Assembly: GCA_902591755.1 (NCBI GenBank)
Contig: CACJBX010000001.1
Location: 221,001-285,000 of the forward strand
Direction: 5' to 3'
From: an uncultured Pelagibacteraceae bacterium
Lineage (GTDB): Bacteria > Pseudomonadota > Alphaproteobacteria > Pelagibacterales > Pelagibacteraceae
DNA: 64,000 nucleotides
Shown: piece after piece, positions 52,797 to 60,835 of the stretch
Position numbering within the stretch: position 1 is the first letter of the stretch
Layout of the letters: every line of letters begins with the position of its first letter
Translations under genes and position numbers: made by a program
The notes under the pieces: generated by a model
The model's database searches: none
What the model saw: only the letters and a program-made list of their open reading frames with translations
Told to the model about the DNA's origin: nothing

Positions 52797-54170
52797 ATGA
52801 ATACCATTCTTCAACAAGAATTAAAAAAAATTTTGAATGGCAGATTTTCTCAATCAGAGTCTACACGTTTAAATTATTCTAGAGGAGAAGATACTTATGA
52901 TCCAATCTTATCTAAAGCAGTTGTTTTCCCAGAAACAAACGAAGAGGTATCTAAAATACTAAAGCTTTGTAATGAATATAAAGTACCAGTCGTACCTTTT
53001 GGTACCGGCACATCACTTGAGGGAAATGTGGTTGGCAATGAGAAAGGAATTACAATTTCGCTTGAAAAAATGAATAAAATATTAACTGTTAACACCCAAG
53101 ATTTTGACTGTAGAGTTCAGGCATGCGTCACAAGAGAACAACTAAATGATTATCTAAGAGAGGATGGAGTTTTTTTTCCAATTGACCCTGGTGCCAACGC
53201 TGCAATAGGAGGTATGGCCTCGACATCTGCGTCTGGAACAATGGCAGTTAAATACGGTACAATGAAAACTGTTATAACCGGTTTGACTGTAGTTCTTCCT
53301 AATGGTGAAATAATGAATACAGGAGGAAGGACAAAAAAAACTTCAGCCGGATACAATTTAACAAATTTATTTGTTGGATCAGAAGGAACCTTAGGAATTA
53401 TAACTGAAATTCAATTAAGATTGTCTCCTATTCCAGAAAGTATTATGAGTGCTGTTTGTCATTTTTCGTCTTTAGAAGATGCAGTAAAAACTGCGCAAGA
53501 AGTTATTCAATATGGCATTCAAATTGCTCGAATTGAAATGCTTAACAAAGATCAAATGGAAATAAGTATAAATTACTCAAAATTAGAAAATGTAAAAGCA
53601 CTCCCAACATTATTCTTTGAGTTTCATGGTTCAGAAGCATCAAATAAAGAGTCTATTAAAATTGTAGAAGATCTATCAAAAAATAATAATGGAAGTTCAT
53701 TCAAGTGGGCAAAAAGTTTAGAGGAAAGGAACAAATTATGGAAAGCAAGATGGGATGTATACTATTCGGTCAAAGCTTTGATAGATAATGGTAGGGTTTA
53801 TTCAACAGATGTATGTCTTCCAATCTCAAAAATAACAGAATGTGTAAAATTTGCTGAAGAAGAGGTTAAAAAATTTGGATTAAGGGCCCCAATGGTAGGT
53901 CACTTAGGAGATGGAAATTTTCATGTTTTACTTCCTTATAATCCTGAAAAAAAAGAAACTTACGAAAAGATAAGAAAATTCAGCGACATTTTAATTGAGA
54001 AAACATTAGAACTTGAGGGAACAATTACTGGAGAACATGGAGTTGGGTTACATAAAAAAGAGTATCTTAAAAAAGAACACGCAGATAATCTTCCAACAAT
54101 GAAATTAATTAAAAGAACTATGGATCCAAATAACATAATGAATCCTGGTAAAATTTTTGACCTAAATTAG
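52797..54170 (+). CDS. FAD-linked 2-hydroxyacid dehydrogenase (GlcD/D-lactate dehydrogenase-like)
   Basis: The 457-residue flavoprotein belongs to the FAD_binding_4/oxidase C family. Blocks: VPVVPFGTGTSLEGNVVG near residue 62 (FAD pyrophosphate loop), PIDPGANAAIGGMASTSASG near residue 130, TKKTSAGYNLTNLFVGSEGTLGIITE near residue 178, and the C-terminal APMVGHLGDGNFHVLLPY near residue 365 and GEHGVGLHKKEYL near residue 415. It would oxidise D-lactate, glycolate or a similar acid and feed electrons to the quinone pool. No separate GlcE or GlcF subunit is present, so the D-lactate dehydrogenase-like form is likelier. Confidence 0.92.
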   Translation: MNTILQQELKKILNGRFSQSESTRLNYSRGEDTYDPILSKAVVFPETNEEVSKILKLCNEYKVPVVPFGTGTSLEGNVVGNEKGITISLEKMNKILTVNTQDFDCRVQACVTREQLNDYLREDGVFFPIDPGANAAIGGMASTSASGTMAVKYGTMKTVITGLTVVLPNGEIMNTGGRTKKTSAGYNLTNLFVGSEGTLGIITEIQLRLSPIPESIMSAVCHFSSLEDAVKTAQEVIQYGIQIARIEMLNKDQMEISINYSKLENVKALPTLFFEFHGSEASNKESIKIVEDLSKNNNGSSFKWAKSLEERNKLWKARWDVYYSVKALIDNGRVYSTDVCLPISKITECVKFAEEEVKKFGLRAPMVGHLGDGNFHVLLPYNPEKKETYEKIRKFSDILIEKTLELEGTITGEHGVGLHKKEYLKKEHADNLPTMKLIKRTMDPNNIMNPGKIFDLN

Positions 54171-54177
54171 TTAATTT

Positions 54178-55131
54178 ATGAAAAAAATATTAGTCACTAG
54201 AAAATTGTTAGACTCGAATGAGGAGAAATTAAAAAAACTTTATGATGTGAAACTAAATTCAAATGATGAATTATATTCTCAAAAAAAATTAATAGAAATG
54301 AGTCAAGGTTGCGATGGTATTCTTTCTGCACTGACTGATAAATTAGACAAAGAAACTATAAATTTGTTACCAGATAGTGTGAAAATTCTTTCCAACTTTG
54401 CAGTTGGATTTGGCAACATTGACCTTGATGCTGCAAAGAAAAGAAATATTACTGTTACAAATACACCAGAAGTCCTAACAGATGCTACAGCAGAAATAGG
54501 CATTCTTTTAATTCTTGGGGCATGTAGAAGAGCTTCAGAGGGAATAATGGGAGCGAGAGCTGGAGACTGGAAGTGGTCAGCAGATTATTTAATTGGAAAA
54601 CAACTGACAGGATCAAGATTAGGTATTTTGGGTATGGGAAGAATTGGTCAAAAAATTGCTAAAATTGCAAAATCTTTAGGAATGATTATTCATTATCACA
54701 ACAGATCAAAATTAAATTCTGAAAAAGAGCAAGGCGCAATCTATCATGAAAAATTAGAAAGTTTGTTGTCTGTTTCAGATGTCCTCTCAGTTTGTTGTCC
54801 TGCTTCAAAAGAAACAATCAACTTAATAAACAAAGATAGTTTAGAGCTTTTGCCAAAAGGTGCGGTTGTTACCAATGTTGCAAGGGGAGATATTGTAGAT
54901 GATGAAGCTTTAATCGATGCATTAAACAGACGAAAAGTTTATGCAGTTGGTTTAGATGTTTATAAAAATGAACCAAATTTAAATCCTGGTTATCTAAAAC
55001 ATAAAAGTGCTTTTATTCTTCCCCATTTAGGAAGTGCTACTAAAGAAACTAGAACCGCAATGGCAAATCTAGCGATTGATAACATTAGCGAATTTTTCCA
55101 AACAGGTTCATGTAAAAACAAAGTAAACTGA
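54178..55131 (+). CDS. NAD(P)-dependent D-2-hydroxyacid dehydrogenase (glyoxylate reductase-like)
   Basis: The 317-residue product has the D-2-hydroxyacid dehydrogenase fold. Blocks: NFAVGFGNIDLDAAKKRNI near residue 75, LGILGMGRIGQKIAKIAKSLGM near residue 147 with GxGxxG, VSVCCPASKETINLI near residue 203, VTNVARGDIVDDEALI with catalytic Arg near residue 232, and FILPHLGSATKETR with His near residue 281. It resembles glycerate/glyoxylate reductases. It could reduce glyoxylate or hydroxypyruvate formed by the oxidases upstream. No gene overlap: 7 nt after the previous stop. Confidence 0.93.
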   Translation: MKKILVTRKLLDSNEEKLKKLYDVKLNSNDELYSQKKLIEMSQGCDGILSALTDKLDKETINLLPDSVKILSNFAVGFGNIDLDAAKKRNITVTNTPEVLTDATAEIGILLILGACRRASEGIMGARAGDWKWSADYLIGKQLTGSRLGILGMGRIGQKIAKIAKSLGMIIHYHNRSKLNSEKEQGAIYHEKLESLLSVSDVLSVCCPASKETINLINKDSLELLPKGAVVTNVARGDIVDDEALIDALNRRKVYAVGLDVYKNEPNLNPGYLKHKSAFILPHLGSATKETRTAMANLAIDNISEFFQTGSCKNKVN

Positions 55132-55165
55132 TAAAGTAATACCACTCATAGTTGTAAATAAATTA

Positions 55166-55246
55166 CCTACGCGCGAATTAACAGTAGGACTCTTTTTCAT
55201 TATTGTGCTTAAATAGTCGCAAGTTAATTAACTTAACAAGAGGAGA
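55166..55246 (+). promoter_or_regulatory. TRAP operon leader: hairpin, palindrome and ribosome-binding site
   Basis: The 120-bp leader upstream of the binding-protein gene holds a CCTAC (55166-55170)/GTAGG (55184-55188) stem followed by ACTCTTTTT, which resembles a weak terminator, then a perfect 14-bp palindrome AAGTTAATTAACTT (55221-55234), then a strong AAGAGGAGA Shine-Dalgarno (55238-55246), 5 nt before the ATG. The palindrome is a candidate operator or weak hairpin next to the ribosome-binding site. No protein gene fits here. Regulatory function is inferred. Confidence 0.45.
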
Positions 55247-55251
55247 AAATA

Positions 55252-56406
55252 ATGATTAAAGAAAAAAAAGCGTTGAAGGGAAAAATTCCTTCAAGACGTA
55301 AGTTCTTTAAGGCAGCGGCGGCAACTGGTGCAGCAGCAACAGCAGCAGTAGCAATGCCAAATATTGCATTCGGAGCTCCACAAACTCTAAAAATGCAAGC
55401 TGCTTGGCCAAGTGGTGCTAACATCTTTTTTGAAATGGCAGGAGACTATTGCAAAATGGTTAGCGACATGTCTGGCGGTTCTTTAAAAATCGATCTTCAA
55501 CCAGTTGGAGCAGTTGTAAAAACTAGTGAGATCGGTCAAGCTGTAAGCTCAGGTGCTGTTGATATGGGACACTGGGTAACTGCTTATTGGTATGGTAAAA
55601 ATCCAGCCGCATCTTTATTCGGAACTGGACCATCATACGGAATGTCATCTCAAGAAGTTATGGGATGGATGGAGTACGGTGGAGGAAGAAAACTGTATGA
55701 AGAAACTTTAAAAAAAGTTGGTTTCGATTACACAGGTGTTTTCCATATGCCTATGCCAGCTCAACCTTTCGGTTGGTTTAAAAAGAACGTAACAAAAGTA
55801 TCTGACGTTAAAGGTATGAAGTACAGAACAGTTGGTCTTGCTACTAACGTTCTTACTGCAATGGGAATGGTCGTAAGACAGTTGCCAGGTGGTGAAATCC
55901 AGCCAGCTATGAAGACTGGTTTGATTGAAGCAGCTGAGTTTAACAACCCAACTTCAGACTCTCAGTTTGGTATGCAAGATGTTTCTAAGCATTATCACTT
56001 AGGAAGCTTCCACCAATCACAAGAGATGTTTGAAATACCAATTAACAATAGAACGTTTAATGGTCTGTCTCCAGCAAACAAAGCAATATTGAAAAATGCT
56101 GCTTATGCTGCGAACACAGATAACTACTTTAAAGCATTAGTAAGATATTCAGCAGATTTATCTAAACTAATGAATCAACATAAAGTAAACGTTTACCAAA
56201 CGTCTGATGAAATTTTAGCTCAACAATTAAAAGGTTGGGATAAAGTTATCGGTGATTTCAATAAGAAAGATGCTTTCTTTAAGAAAATCGTCGATTCTCA
56301 AAAAGCATACGCTAAGAGAGTAATGAAGTACTTGCTGATGAATCAGCCTAATTACAGATTAGCTTATGAAAATGAGTTCGGACCTTTAGGAAAAGTTAAA
56401 ATCTAA
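55252..56406 (+). CDS. TRAP transporter periplasmic substrate-binding protein (DctP family)
   Basis: The 384-residue product is a TRAP-type binding protein exported by a twin-arginine signal: SRRKFFKAAAATG with long hydrophobic run to about residue 42. Mature blocks are AAWPSGANIFFEMAGDYC, GQAVSSGAVDMGHWVTAYWYG near residue 103, the substrate-binding loop MKYRTVGLATNVLTAMG near residue 195, and the QLPGGEIQPAMKTGLIEAAEF segment near residue 213. The type is the alpha-keto/2-hydroxy acid-related group (the mannitol/chloroaromatic annotated branch). Its gene has richer codon use than its neighbours and its own terminator, as for highly expressed binding proteins. Confidence 0.94.
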   Translation: MIKEKKALKGKIPSRRKFFKAAAATGAAATAAVAMPNIAFGAPQTLKMQAAWPSGANIFFEMAGDYCKMVSDMSGGSLKIDLQPVGAVVKTSEIGQAVSSGAVDMGHWVTAYWYGKNPAASLFGTGPSYGMSSQEVMGWMEYGGGRKLYEETLKKVGFDYTGVFHMPMPAQPFGWFKKNVTKVSDVKGMKYRTVGLATNVLTAMGMVVRQLPGGEIQPAMKTGLIEAAEFNNPTSDSQFGMQDVSKHYHLGSFHQSQEMFEIPINNRTFNGLSPANKAILKNAAYAANTDNYFKALVRYSADLSKLMNQHKVNVYQTSDEILAQQLKGWDKVIGDFNKKDAFFKKIVDSQKAYAKRVMKYLLMNQPNYRLAYENEFGPLGKVKI

Positions 56407-56426
56407 AGATTTATCTTAATTAAATT

Positions 56427-56454
56427 AAGGGGGCCCTTTGGCCCCCTTTTTTTT
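56427..56454 (+). terminator. Intrinsic terminator/attenuator after the TRAP binding protein
   Basis: AAGGGGGCC (56427-56435) and GGCCCCCTT (56440-56448) form a 9-bp stem with a CTTT loop, followed by an unbroken run of T to 56454. It is the strongest terminator in the window. It lies between the binding-protein gene and the two membrane-subunit genes, so it would let only part of the transcripts continue, giving more binding protein than transporter. Confidence 0.92.
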
Positions 56455-56492
56455 GTTTGATTAATAGGTAGAATTTAACATAAAGTAGAATT

Positions 56493-57080
56493 ATGAAATC
56501 TTTCATAAAATTTGCAGACACTTTAAGTGCATCAATGGGTAAAGCTTTTTCATGGTGCATAGTAATTTTAATGGGTGGAACATGTTATGAAGTAATAATG
56601 GCCTATGCTTTTAACAGCCCAACTTTATGGAATTTTGATTTTAGCTTGCAAATGTATGGAGCAATTTTTATGATGGCAGGTGCTTACTGTTTATCCACTG
56701 AAGCGCATGTCAGAGGAGATGTTATTTACAGATTATTTCCAACAAGAGTTCAAGGCTGGATTGATTTAGTTTTATATTTCATTTTTTTCTTTCCAGGTAT
56801 TTTAGCTTTAGTATTTTACGGATATGAATACGCAGCTCTGGCTTGGAAAATAAAAGAAACTAGCTGGAATAGTCCAGCACAAATACAAATTTATATGGCA
56901 AAATCTATAATACCTTTGTCTGGATTGTTATTAGCAATTCAGGGTATTAGCGAAGTGTGTAGAGCAATTATATGTATTAAAACAGGTCACTGGCCAGAAA
57001 GATTATCAGCAGACGCTGAAGAAACAGAAAAAGTATTAATGAGAACTTCTCAAAAGGACGATCAAGCAGATGTTATTTGA
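56493..57080 (+). CDS. TRAP transporter small permease subunit (DctQ family)
   Basis: The 195-residue product has four membrane helices and the DctQ-type pattern: FADTLSASMGKAFSWCIV at the start, YGAIFMMAGAYCLSTEAHVRGDVIYR near residue 52 with the conserved HVR.D, and WNSPAQIQIYMAKSIIPLSGLLLAIQGI near residue 130 (quoted in part). It overlaps the large subunit gene by 11 nt. With the upstream binding protein it completes a three-part TRAP system. Confidence 0.93.
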   Translation: MKSFIKFADTLSASMGKAFSWCIVILMGGTCYEVIMAYAFNSPTLWNFDFSLQMYGAIFMMAGAYCLSTEAHVRGDVIYRLFPTRVQGWIDLVLYFIFFFPGILALVFYGYEYAALAWKIKETSWNSPAQIQIYMAKSIIPLSGLLLAIQGISEVCRAIICIKTGHWPERLSADAEETEKVLMRTSQKDDQADVI

Positions 57081-58431
57081 ACTTACAAATCCTGAGATAG
57101 CAATTTTAATGATGAGTTTATTTTTATTTGCTGTCTTATTAGGTTTTCCAATTGCATTCACTTTATTAGCGATGGGAGTCGGCTTTGGTTATTATGCTTA
57201 CTTTGATCCAAGTAGGATGGATCATTTACTCGATAATCGGATATTTTCTTTATTGGTGCAAAATACCTATACAATAATGGACAATACTGTTTTAACTGCA
57301 GTCCCCTTATTTCTTTTTATGGGCTATCTCGTAGAAAGGGCAGGAATTGTAGCAAAATTATTTTTTGCGATAAGATTAGCATCACATCGGTTACCGGCAT
57401 CAATGGCTGTCGCAGCACTTGTAACTTGTGCTTTATTTTCTACAGCCACGGGTATTATTGGTGCAGTTGTAACTTTAATGGGACTTCTAGCTTGGCCAGC
57501 TATGATAAGAGCTGGGTATGATAAAAAATTCGCATCAGGAGTAATTTGTTCAGGAGGTTGTTTAGGAATACTAATTCCACCAAGCATTATGTTAATTGTT
57601 TATGCTGTTATAGCTCAGCTGTCGCCTTTAAGACTTTTTGCAGCTGCAATATTTCCAGGCTTAATGTTAGCTGGATTGTATATTTTATATGTAATCATAA
57701 GAGCATATTTCAATCCATCTTTAGCACCTAGACCTGCCGCTGAGGAAATACCTCCTAGAGCGGAAATTTTAAAAGAGGTGTTAGTATCTTTTGTTCCATT
57801 ATTTTCTTTGATAATTTTAGTACTCGGTACAATTTTGGCAGGACTTGCTACTCCAGCTGAGGCTGCAGCAGTTGGTGCTTTTGGAGCACTAGTGCTTTCA
57901 TATTTTTATAAATCTTTAAAATGGAAAAACTTTAAAGAGTCAGTTTTTCTTACCGCAAAAACAAGTGCGATGATAATGTGGTTGTTTGTAGGTTCATGGA
58001 CCTTTGCTTCTGTATTTTCATATCTTGGTGGACATGAGGTTTTTGAAACTTTCTTTAAGTCAATGGATATTCAACCATGGCAATTTTTAGTAATTACCCA
58101 AATAATAATCTTCTTGTTAGGATGGCCTCTTGAGTGGACAGAAATTTTAATCATCTTTGTTCCAATATTTTTACCACTTGTTGAGTTTTTTGGAGTAAAC
58201 CCTTACTTCTTTGCAATGCTTATTGCTTTGAATTTACAAACTTCTTTTTTAACACCACCCATGGCAATGTCTGCTTACTACTTAAAAGGTGTTCAGAGTA
58301 GAAATGTAGAGCTTATGCAAATATTCACTGGAATTATGCCTTTCTTAGCAATAGTAATTCTTGCAATGGTTTTGATGTACATATTTCCTGGTATAGCTTT
58401 ATGGCTACCTGATGCGTTATTTGCAGAGTAA
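57070..58431 (+). CDS. TRAP transporter large permease subunit (DctM family)
   Basis: The 453-residue membrane protein has about twelve helices and the DctM blocks GFPIAFTLLAMGVGFGYY near residue 25, MDNTVLTAVPLFLFMGYLVERAG near residue 73, FSTATGIIGAVVTLMG near residue 125, FASGVICSGGCLGILIPPSIMLIVYAV near residue 154 and LATPAEAAAVGAFGALVLS near residue 260. Two repeated halves of the transport fold can be seen. The uptake would be driven by sodium. Starts with TTG or ATG at 57070 (MLFELTNPEIA), overlapping the small subunit. Confidence 0.95.
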   Translation: MLFELTNPEIAILMMSLFLFAVLLGFPIAFTLLAMGVGFGYYAYFDPSRMDHLLDNRIFSLLVQNTYTIMDNTVLTAVPLFLFMGYLVERAGIVAKLFFAIRLASHRLPASMAVAALVTCALFSTATGIIGAVVTLMGLLAWPAMIRAGYDKKFASGVICSGGCLGILIPPSIMLIVYAVIAQLSPLRLFAAAIFPGLMLAGLYILYVIIRAYFNPSLAPRPAAEEIPPRAEILKEVLVSFVPLFSLIILVLGTILAGLATPAEAAAVGAFGALVLSYFYKSLKWKNFKESVFLTAKTSAMIMWLFVGSWTFASVFSYLGGHEVFETFFKSMDIQPWQFLVITQIIIFLLGWPLEWTEILIIFVPIFLPLVEFFGVNPYFFAMLIALNLQTSFLTPPMAMSAYYLKGVQSRNVELMQIFTGIMPFLAIVILAMVLMYIFPGIALWLPDALFAE

Positions 58432-58436
58432 ATTTA

Positions 58437-59774
58437 ATGTCCAATATCTTTTCATTATCAGTTTCCGAAATTGCGGAAAAAATTAGAAAATCAGATTTGA
58501 ATTCGGTTGATTTGTGTAAATCATATATTGAGCAAATAAATAAATTCGAAAAAGATGTAAAGGCATGGGCACATTTTGACAAAAAACTTCTTTTAGAAAA
58601 AGCTGAAGAGGCGGATGAGCACAGAAGATCCGGAAAGTCGGTTGGACCTCTTCATGGTATTCCAGTGGCTCTTAAAGATATAATAGGAACCTACGACATG
58701 CCTACCGAATGTGGTACTGTTTTAAGAAAGGGTAAAACGGAGTCCCAGAATGCTGAAATAGTAGACTTATTAAAATCTGCCGGAGCACTTATAATGGGTA
58801 AAACAAATACATCGGAACTAGCATTTCTTGCTCCTCCAGAAACTAGAAACCCTCATGATTATTCTAGAACACCAGGTGGATCTTCAAGTGGTTCTGCTGC
58901 TGTTATAGCATCTCACATGGCACCACTATCAATTGGATCACAAACTGGAGGTTCAGTAATAAGACCTGCATCTTACTGTGGAGTAGTTGGTTATAAACCA
59001 AGTTATGGTTTAATTTCACGAAATGGAGTTTTAAGAACATCTTATCATTTGGACCATATTGGAGTATTTGGAAAAACTGTAGAAGATGTTGCGTTATTAG
59101 CTAAAGTTTTAATTAAAAAAGACTCATACGATAAAGCAACCATTCATTATTCATCAGAATTTATGTTGGAGGAGTGTAAAAAAGGCCCAATGTTTGATCC
59201 AAAATTTATATTTTATAAAACTGAAAGTTGGAAAAAAATTGATAAAAAATCGAGAGAGTCTTTTGAATTTTTTATAAAATCTTTTAAAAAAAATATAGAA
59301 GTATTTGATACACCCTCTTATTTTAAAGATATTGATAAATATCACCGGATTGTTCACGAAACTGATTTAGCAAATAATTTTCAAGTTTATTACAAGAAAT
59401 CTAAAAATAAACTTTCAAAAGAAATGCAAACAGCAATTTCTCGAGGAATGAAACATTCTGCAAAAGAATACTTGGATGCAGTTGATTTTATGAGCAGAAG
59501 TTATGAGTCATATAAAGAAGTTTTTGAGGACTATCATGGAGTATTAAGTCCTTGCAGCACGGGTGTGGCTGATAAGGGTTTGAAAAGCACTGGAAGTGCT
59601 GATTTCAACAGAGTTTGGTCCTTTATGCACACACCTGCAATTTCTCTTCCTTTACTTCAGGGAGAAAATAATTTACCATTAGGACTTCAGTTAATTGGTG
59701 ACAAATATGATGATCAAAGATTTTTAGGTGTTGCTAATTGGTTAGAAAAAGAAAGTAAAAAATTTAATGAATAA
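58437..59774 (+). CDS. Amidase (amidase signature family)
   Basis: The 445-residue enzyme carries the amidase signature: catalytic Lys in GIPVALKDIIGTYDMPTECG near residue 78, then the Gly/Ser-rich block TPGGSSSGSAAVIASHMAPLSIGSQTGGSVIRPASYCGVVG near residue 143-183 (quoted in short pieces), with the cis-Ser and nucleophile Ser. It has the C-terminal HTPAISLPL and LGLQLIGDKYDDQRFLGVA. It lacks the GatA-specific neighbours, so it is probably a stand-alone amide hydrolase. It starts 5 nt after the TRAP genes and overlaps the next small gene by 8 nt, so it may hydrolyse an imported amide; this is inference. Confidence 0.9.
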   Translation: MSNIFSLSVSEIAEKIRKSDLNSVDLCKSYIEQINKFEKDVKAWAHFDKKLLLEKAEEADEHRRSGKSVGPLHGIPVALKDIIGTYDMPTECGTVLRKGKTESQNAEIVDLLKSAGALIMGKTNTSELAFLAPPETRNPHDYSRTPGGSSSGSAAVIASHMAPLSIGSQTGGSVIRPASYCGVVGYKPSYGLISRNGVLRTSYHLDHIGVFGKTVEDVALLAKVLIKKDSYDKATIHYSSEFMLEECKKGPMFDPKFIFYKTESWKKIDKKSRESFEFFIKSFKKNIEVFDTPSYFKDIDKYHRIVHETDLANNFQVYYKKSKNKLSKEMQTAISRGMKHSAKEYLDAVDFMSRSYESYKEVFEDYHGVLSPCSTGVADKGLKSTGSADFNRVWSFMHTPAISLPLLQGENNLPLGLQLIGDKYDDQRFLGVANWLEKESKKFNE

Positions 59775-59946
59775 AATTACTACACTAGTTGGACTATCTT
59801 TTGCGATCTTCTTTTTAATAGGACTAGCTACCACATTAACAAGATCAATGATGATTGGTTTTCTTGATGTATTGCCTGTTTACATATTAATGGGCTGTGC
59901 AATTGTCATGATGATTTACGAAGCTTTTTTTGACAAATCTAAGTAA
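59767..59946 (+). CDS. Small membrane protein (59 residues)
   Basis: A 59-residue frame starts at the ATG at 59767, overlapping the amidase end by 8 nt, and ends 3 nt before the next gene, so it fills the space exactly and is operonic. It has two predicted membrane segments (about residues 5-22 and 33-51; VGLSFAIFFLIGLATTL and VYILMGCAIVMMIYEAFF). I do not recognise the family. The tight fit and hydrophobic composition support it as a real gene. Confidence 0.6.
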   Translation: MNKITTLVGLSFAIFFLIGLATTLTRSMMIGFLDVLPVYILMGCAIVMMIYEAFFDKSK

Positions 59947-59949
59947 TAA

Positions 59950-60834
59950 GTGAGAAAAAAGGATTTTTTACCTTACACCTTACTTTTCATACACCCTATT
60001 TTCATGGCCAGTAATCTTATTGTTGCAAGAGGGGGTGTAGAACATGTTCCACCAATATCTTTAGCTTTTTGGAGATGGTTTTTTGTTTTTTTATTATTAG
60101 CTTTATTTAATTACAAAATTTTTAGTAAAAAAATAATTTTATTTAAAGAATACAAAAAACTACTTTTTTTAGGAATTATGGGTTGTGGGGTATGTGGTGC
60201 CTTTCCATTCATTGCAGGACAAACAACAACGGTAATAAATATGGGTATTATATATACCTCTTCACCAATTTTTATTATTTTGATCTCATATTTTTTCTTC
60301 AAAGAAAAAATGAGCTTTTTCAAATTTATTGGTCTTTTGTCATGTTTCATAGGAGTTTTAATAATTATCATTAAGGGTGAATATTCAACTTTGATATCCT
60401 TAAAATTTACTAATGGAGATTTATGGATGCTAGGGGCGTCAATTGGTTGGGCATTATATTCAATATTTTTATTTAATTGGAATTCATCTTTAAATGTTTT
60501 TGAAAGATTAACAGCTGTATCTTTTTTTGGAGCCTTGAGCTTATTACCATTTTATCTTTTTGAGCAAAACTTTATAGCCAACACATTATTTGATGCAAAA
60601 TTTTTATTCTGGGTTTTATTTGCAGCAATATCACCAGGAATTATTGCTTTCATATTGTATACTTACACTCAAAAGTATCTTGGGGCTACTACAACAGGAT
60701 TTACTTTATATTTATATACGGTGTATGGTGCATTTTATGGGATTTTGTTTTTTGGTGAAACCCTTGAAATTTTTCACATTTATGGAACACTCTTAGTTTT
60801 TCTTGGAGTTTATCTGGTAAGAAAAAAGGCTTAG
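59950..60834 (+). CDS. DMT superfamily (EamA) transporter
   Basis: The 294-residue product has about ten membrane helices in two EamA repeats (residues about 10-135 and 150-290). Conserved pieces include FMASNLIVARGG and SLAFWRWFFVFLLLALF near the start and YTSSPIFIILISYFFFKEKM and IGVLIIIIKG in the first repeat. In the second are GWALYSIFLFNWN and the closing FFGETLEIFHIYGTLLVFLGVYL. EamA proteins are metabolite exporters or importers; the substrate is unknown. The start is GTG at 59950, and the hydrolase gene follows after 1 nt. Confidence 0.93.
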   Translation: MRKKDFLPYTLLFIHPIFMASNLIVARGGVEHVPPISLAFWRWFFVFLLLALFNYKIFSKKIILFKEYKKLLFLGIMGCGVCGAFPFIAGQTTTVINMGIIYTSSPIFIILISYFFFKEKMSFFKFIGLLSCFIGVLIIIIKGEYSTLISLKFTNGDLWMLGASIGWALYSIFLFNWNSSLNVFERLTAVSFFGALSLLPFYLFEQNFIANTLFDAKFLFWVLFAAISPGIIAFILYTYTQKYLGATTTGFTLYLYTVYGAFYGILFFGETLEIFHIYGTLLVFLGVYLVRKKA

Positions 60835-60835
60835 A

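Noticed and set aside
57324..57587. Minus-strand open frame opposite the TRAP large subunit.
   Set aside because: It mirrors the conserved Gly-rich transporter coding sequence, and there is no evidence for a separate gene.
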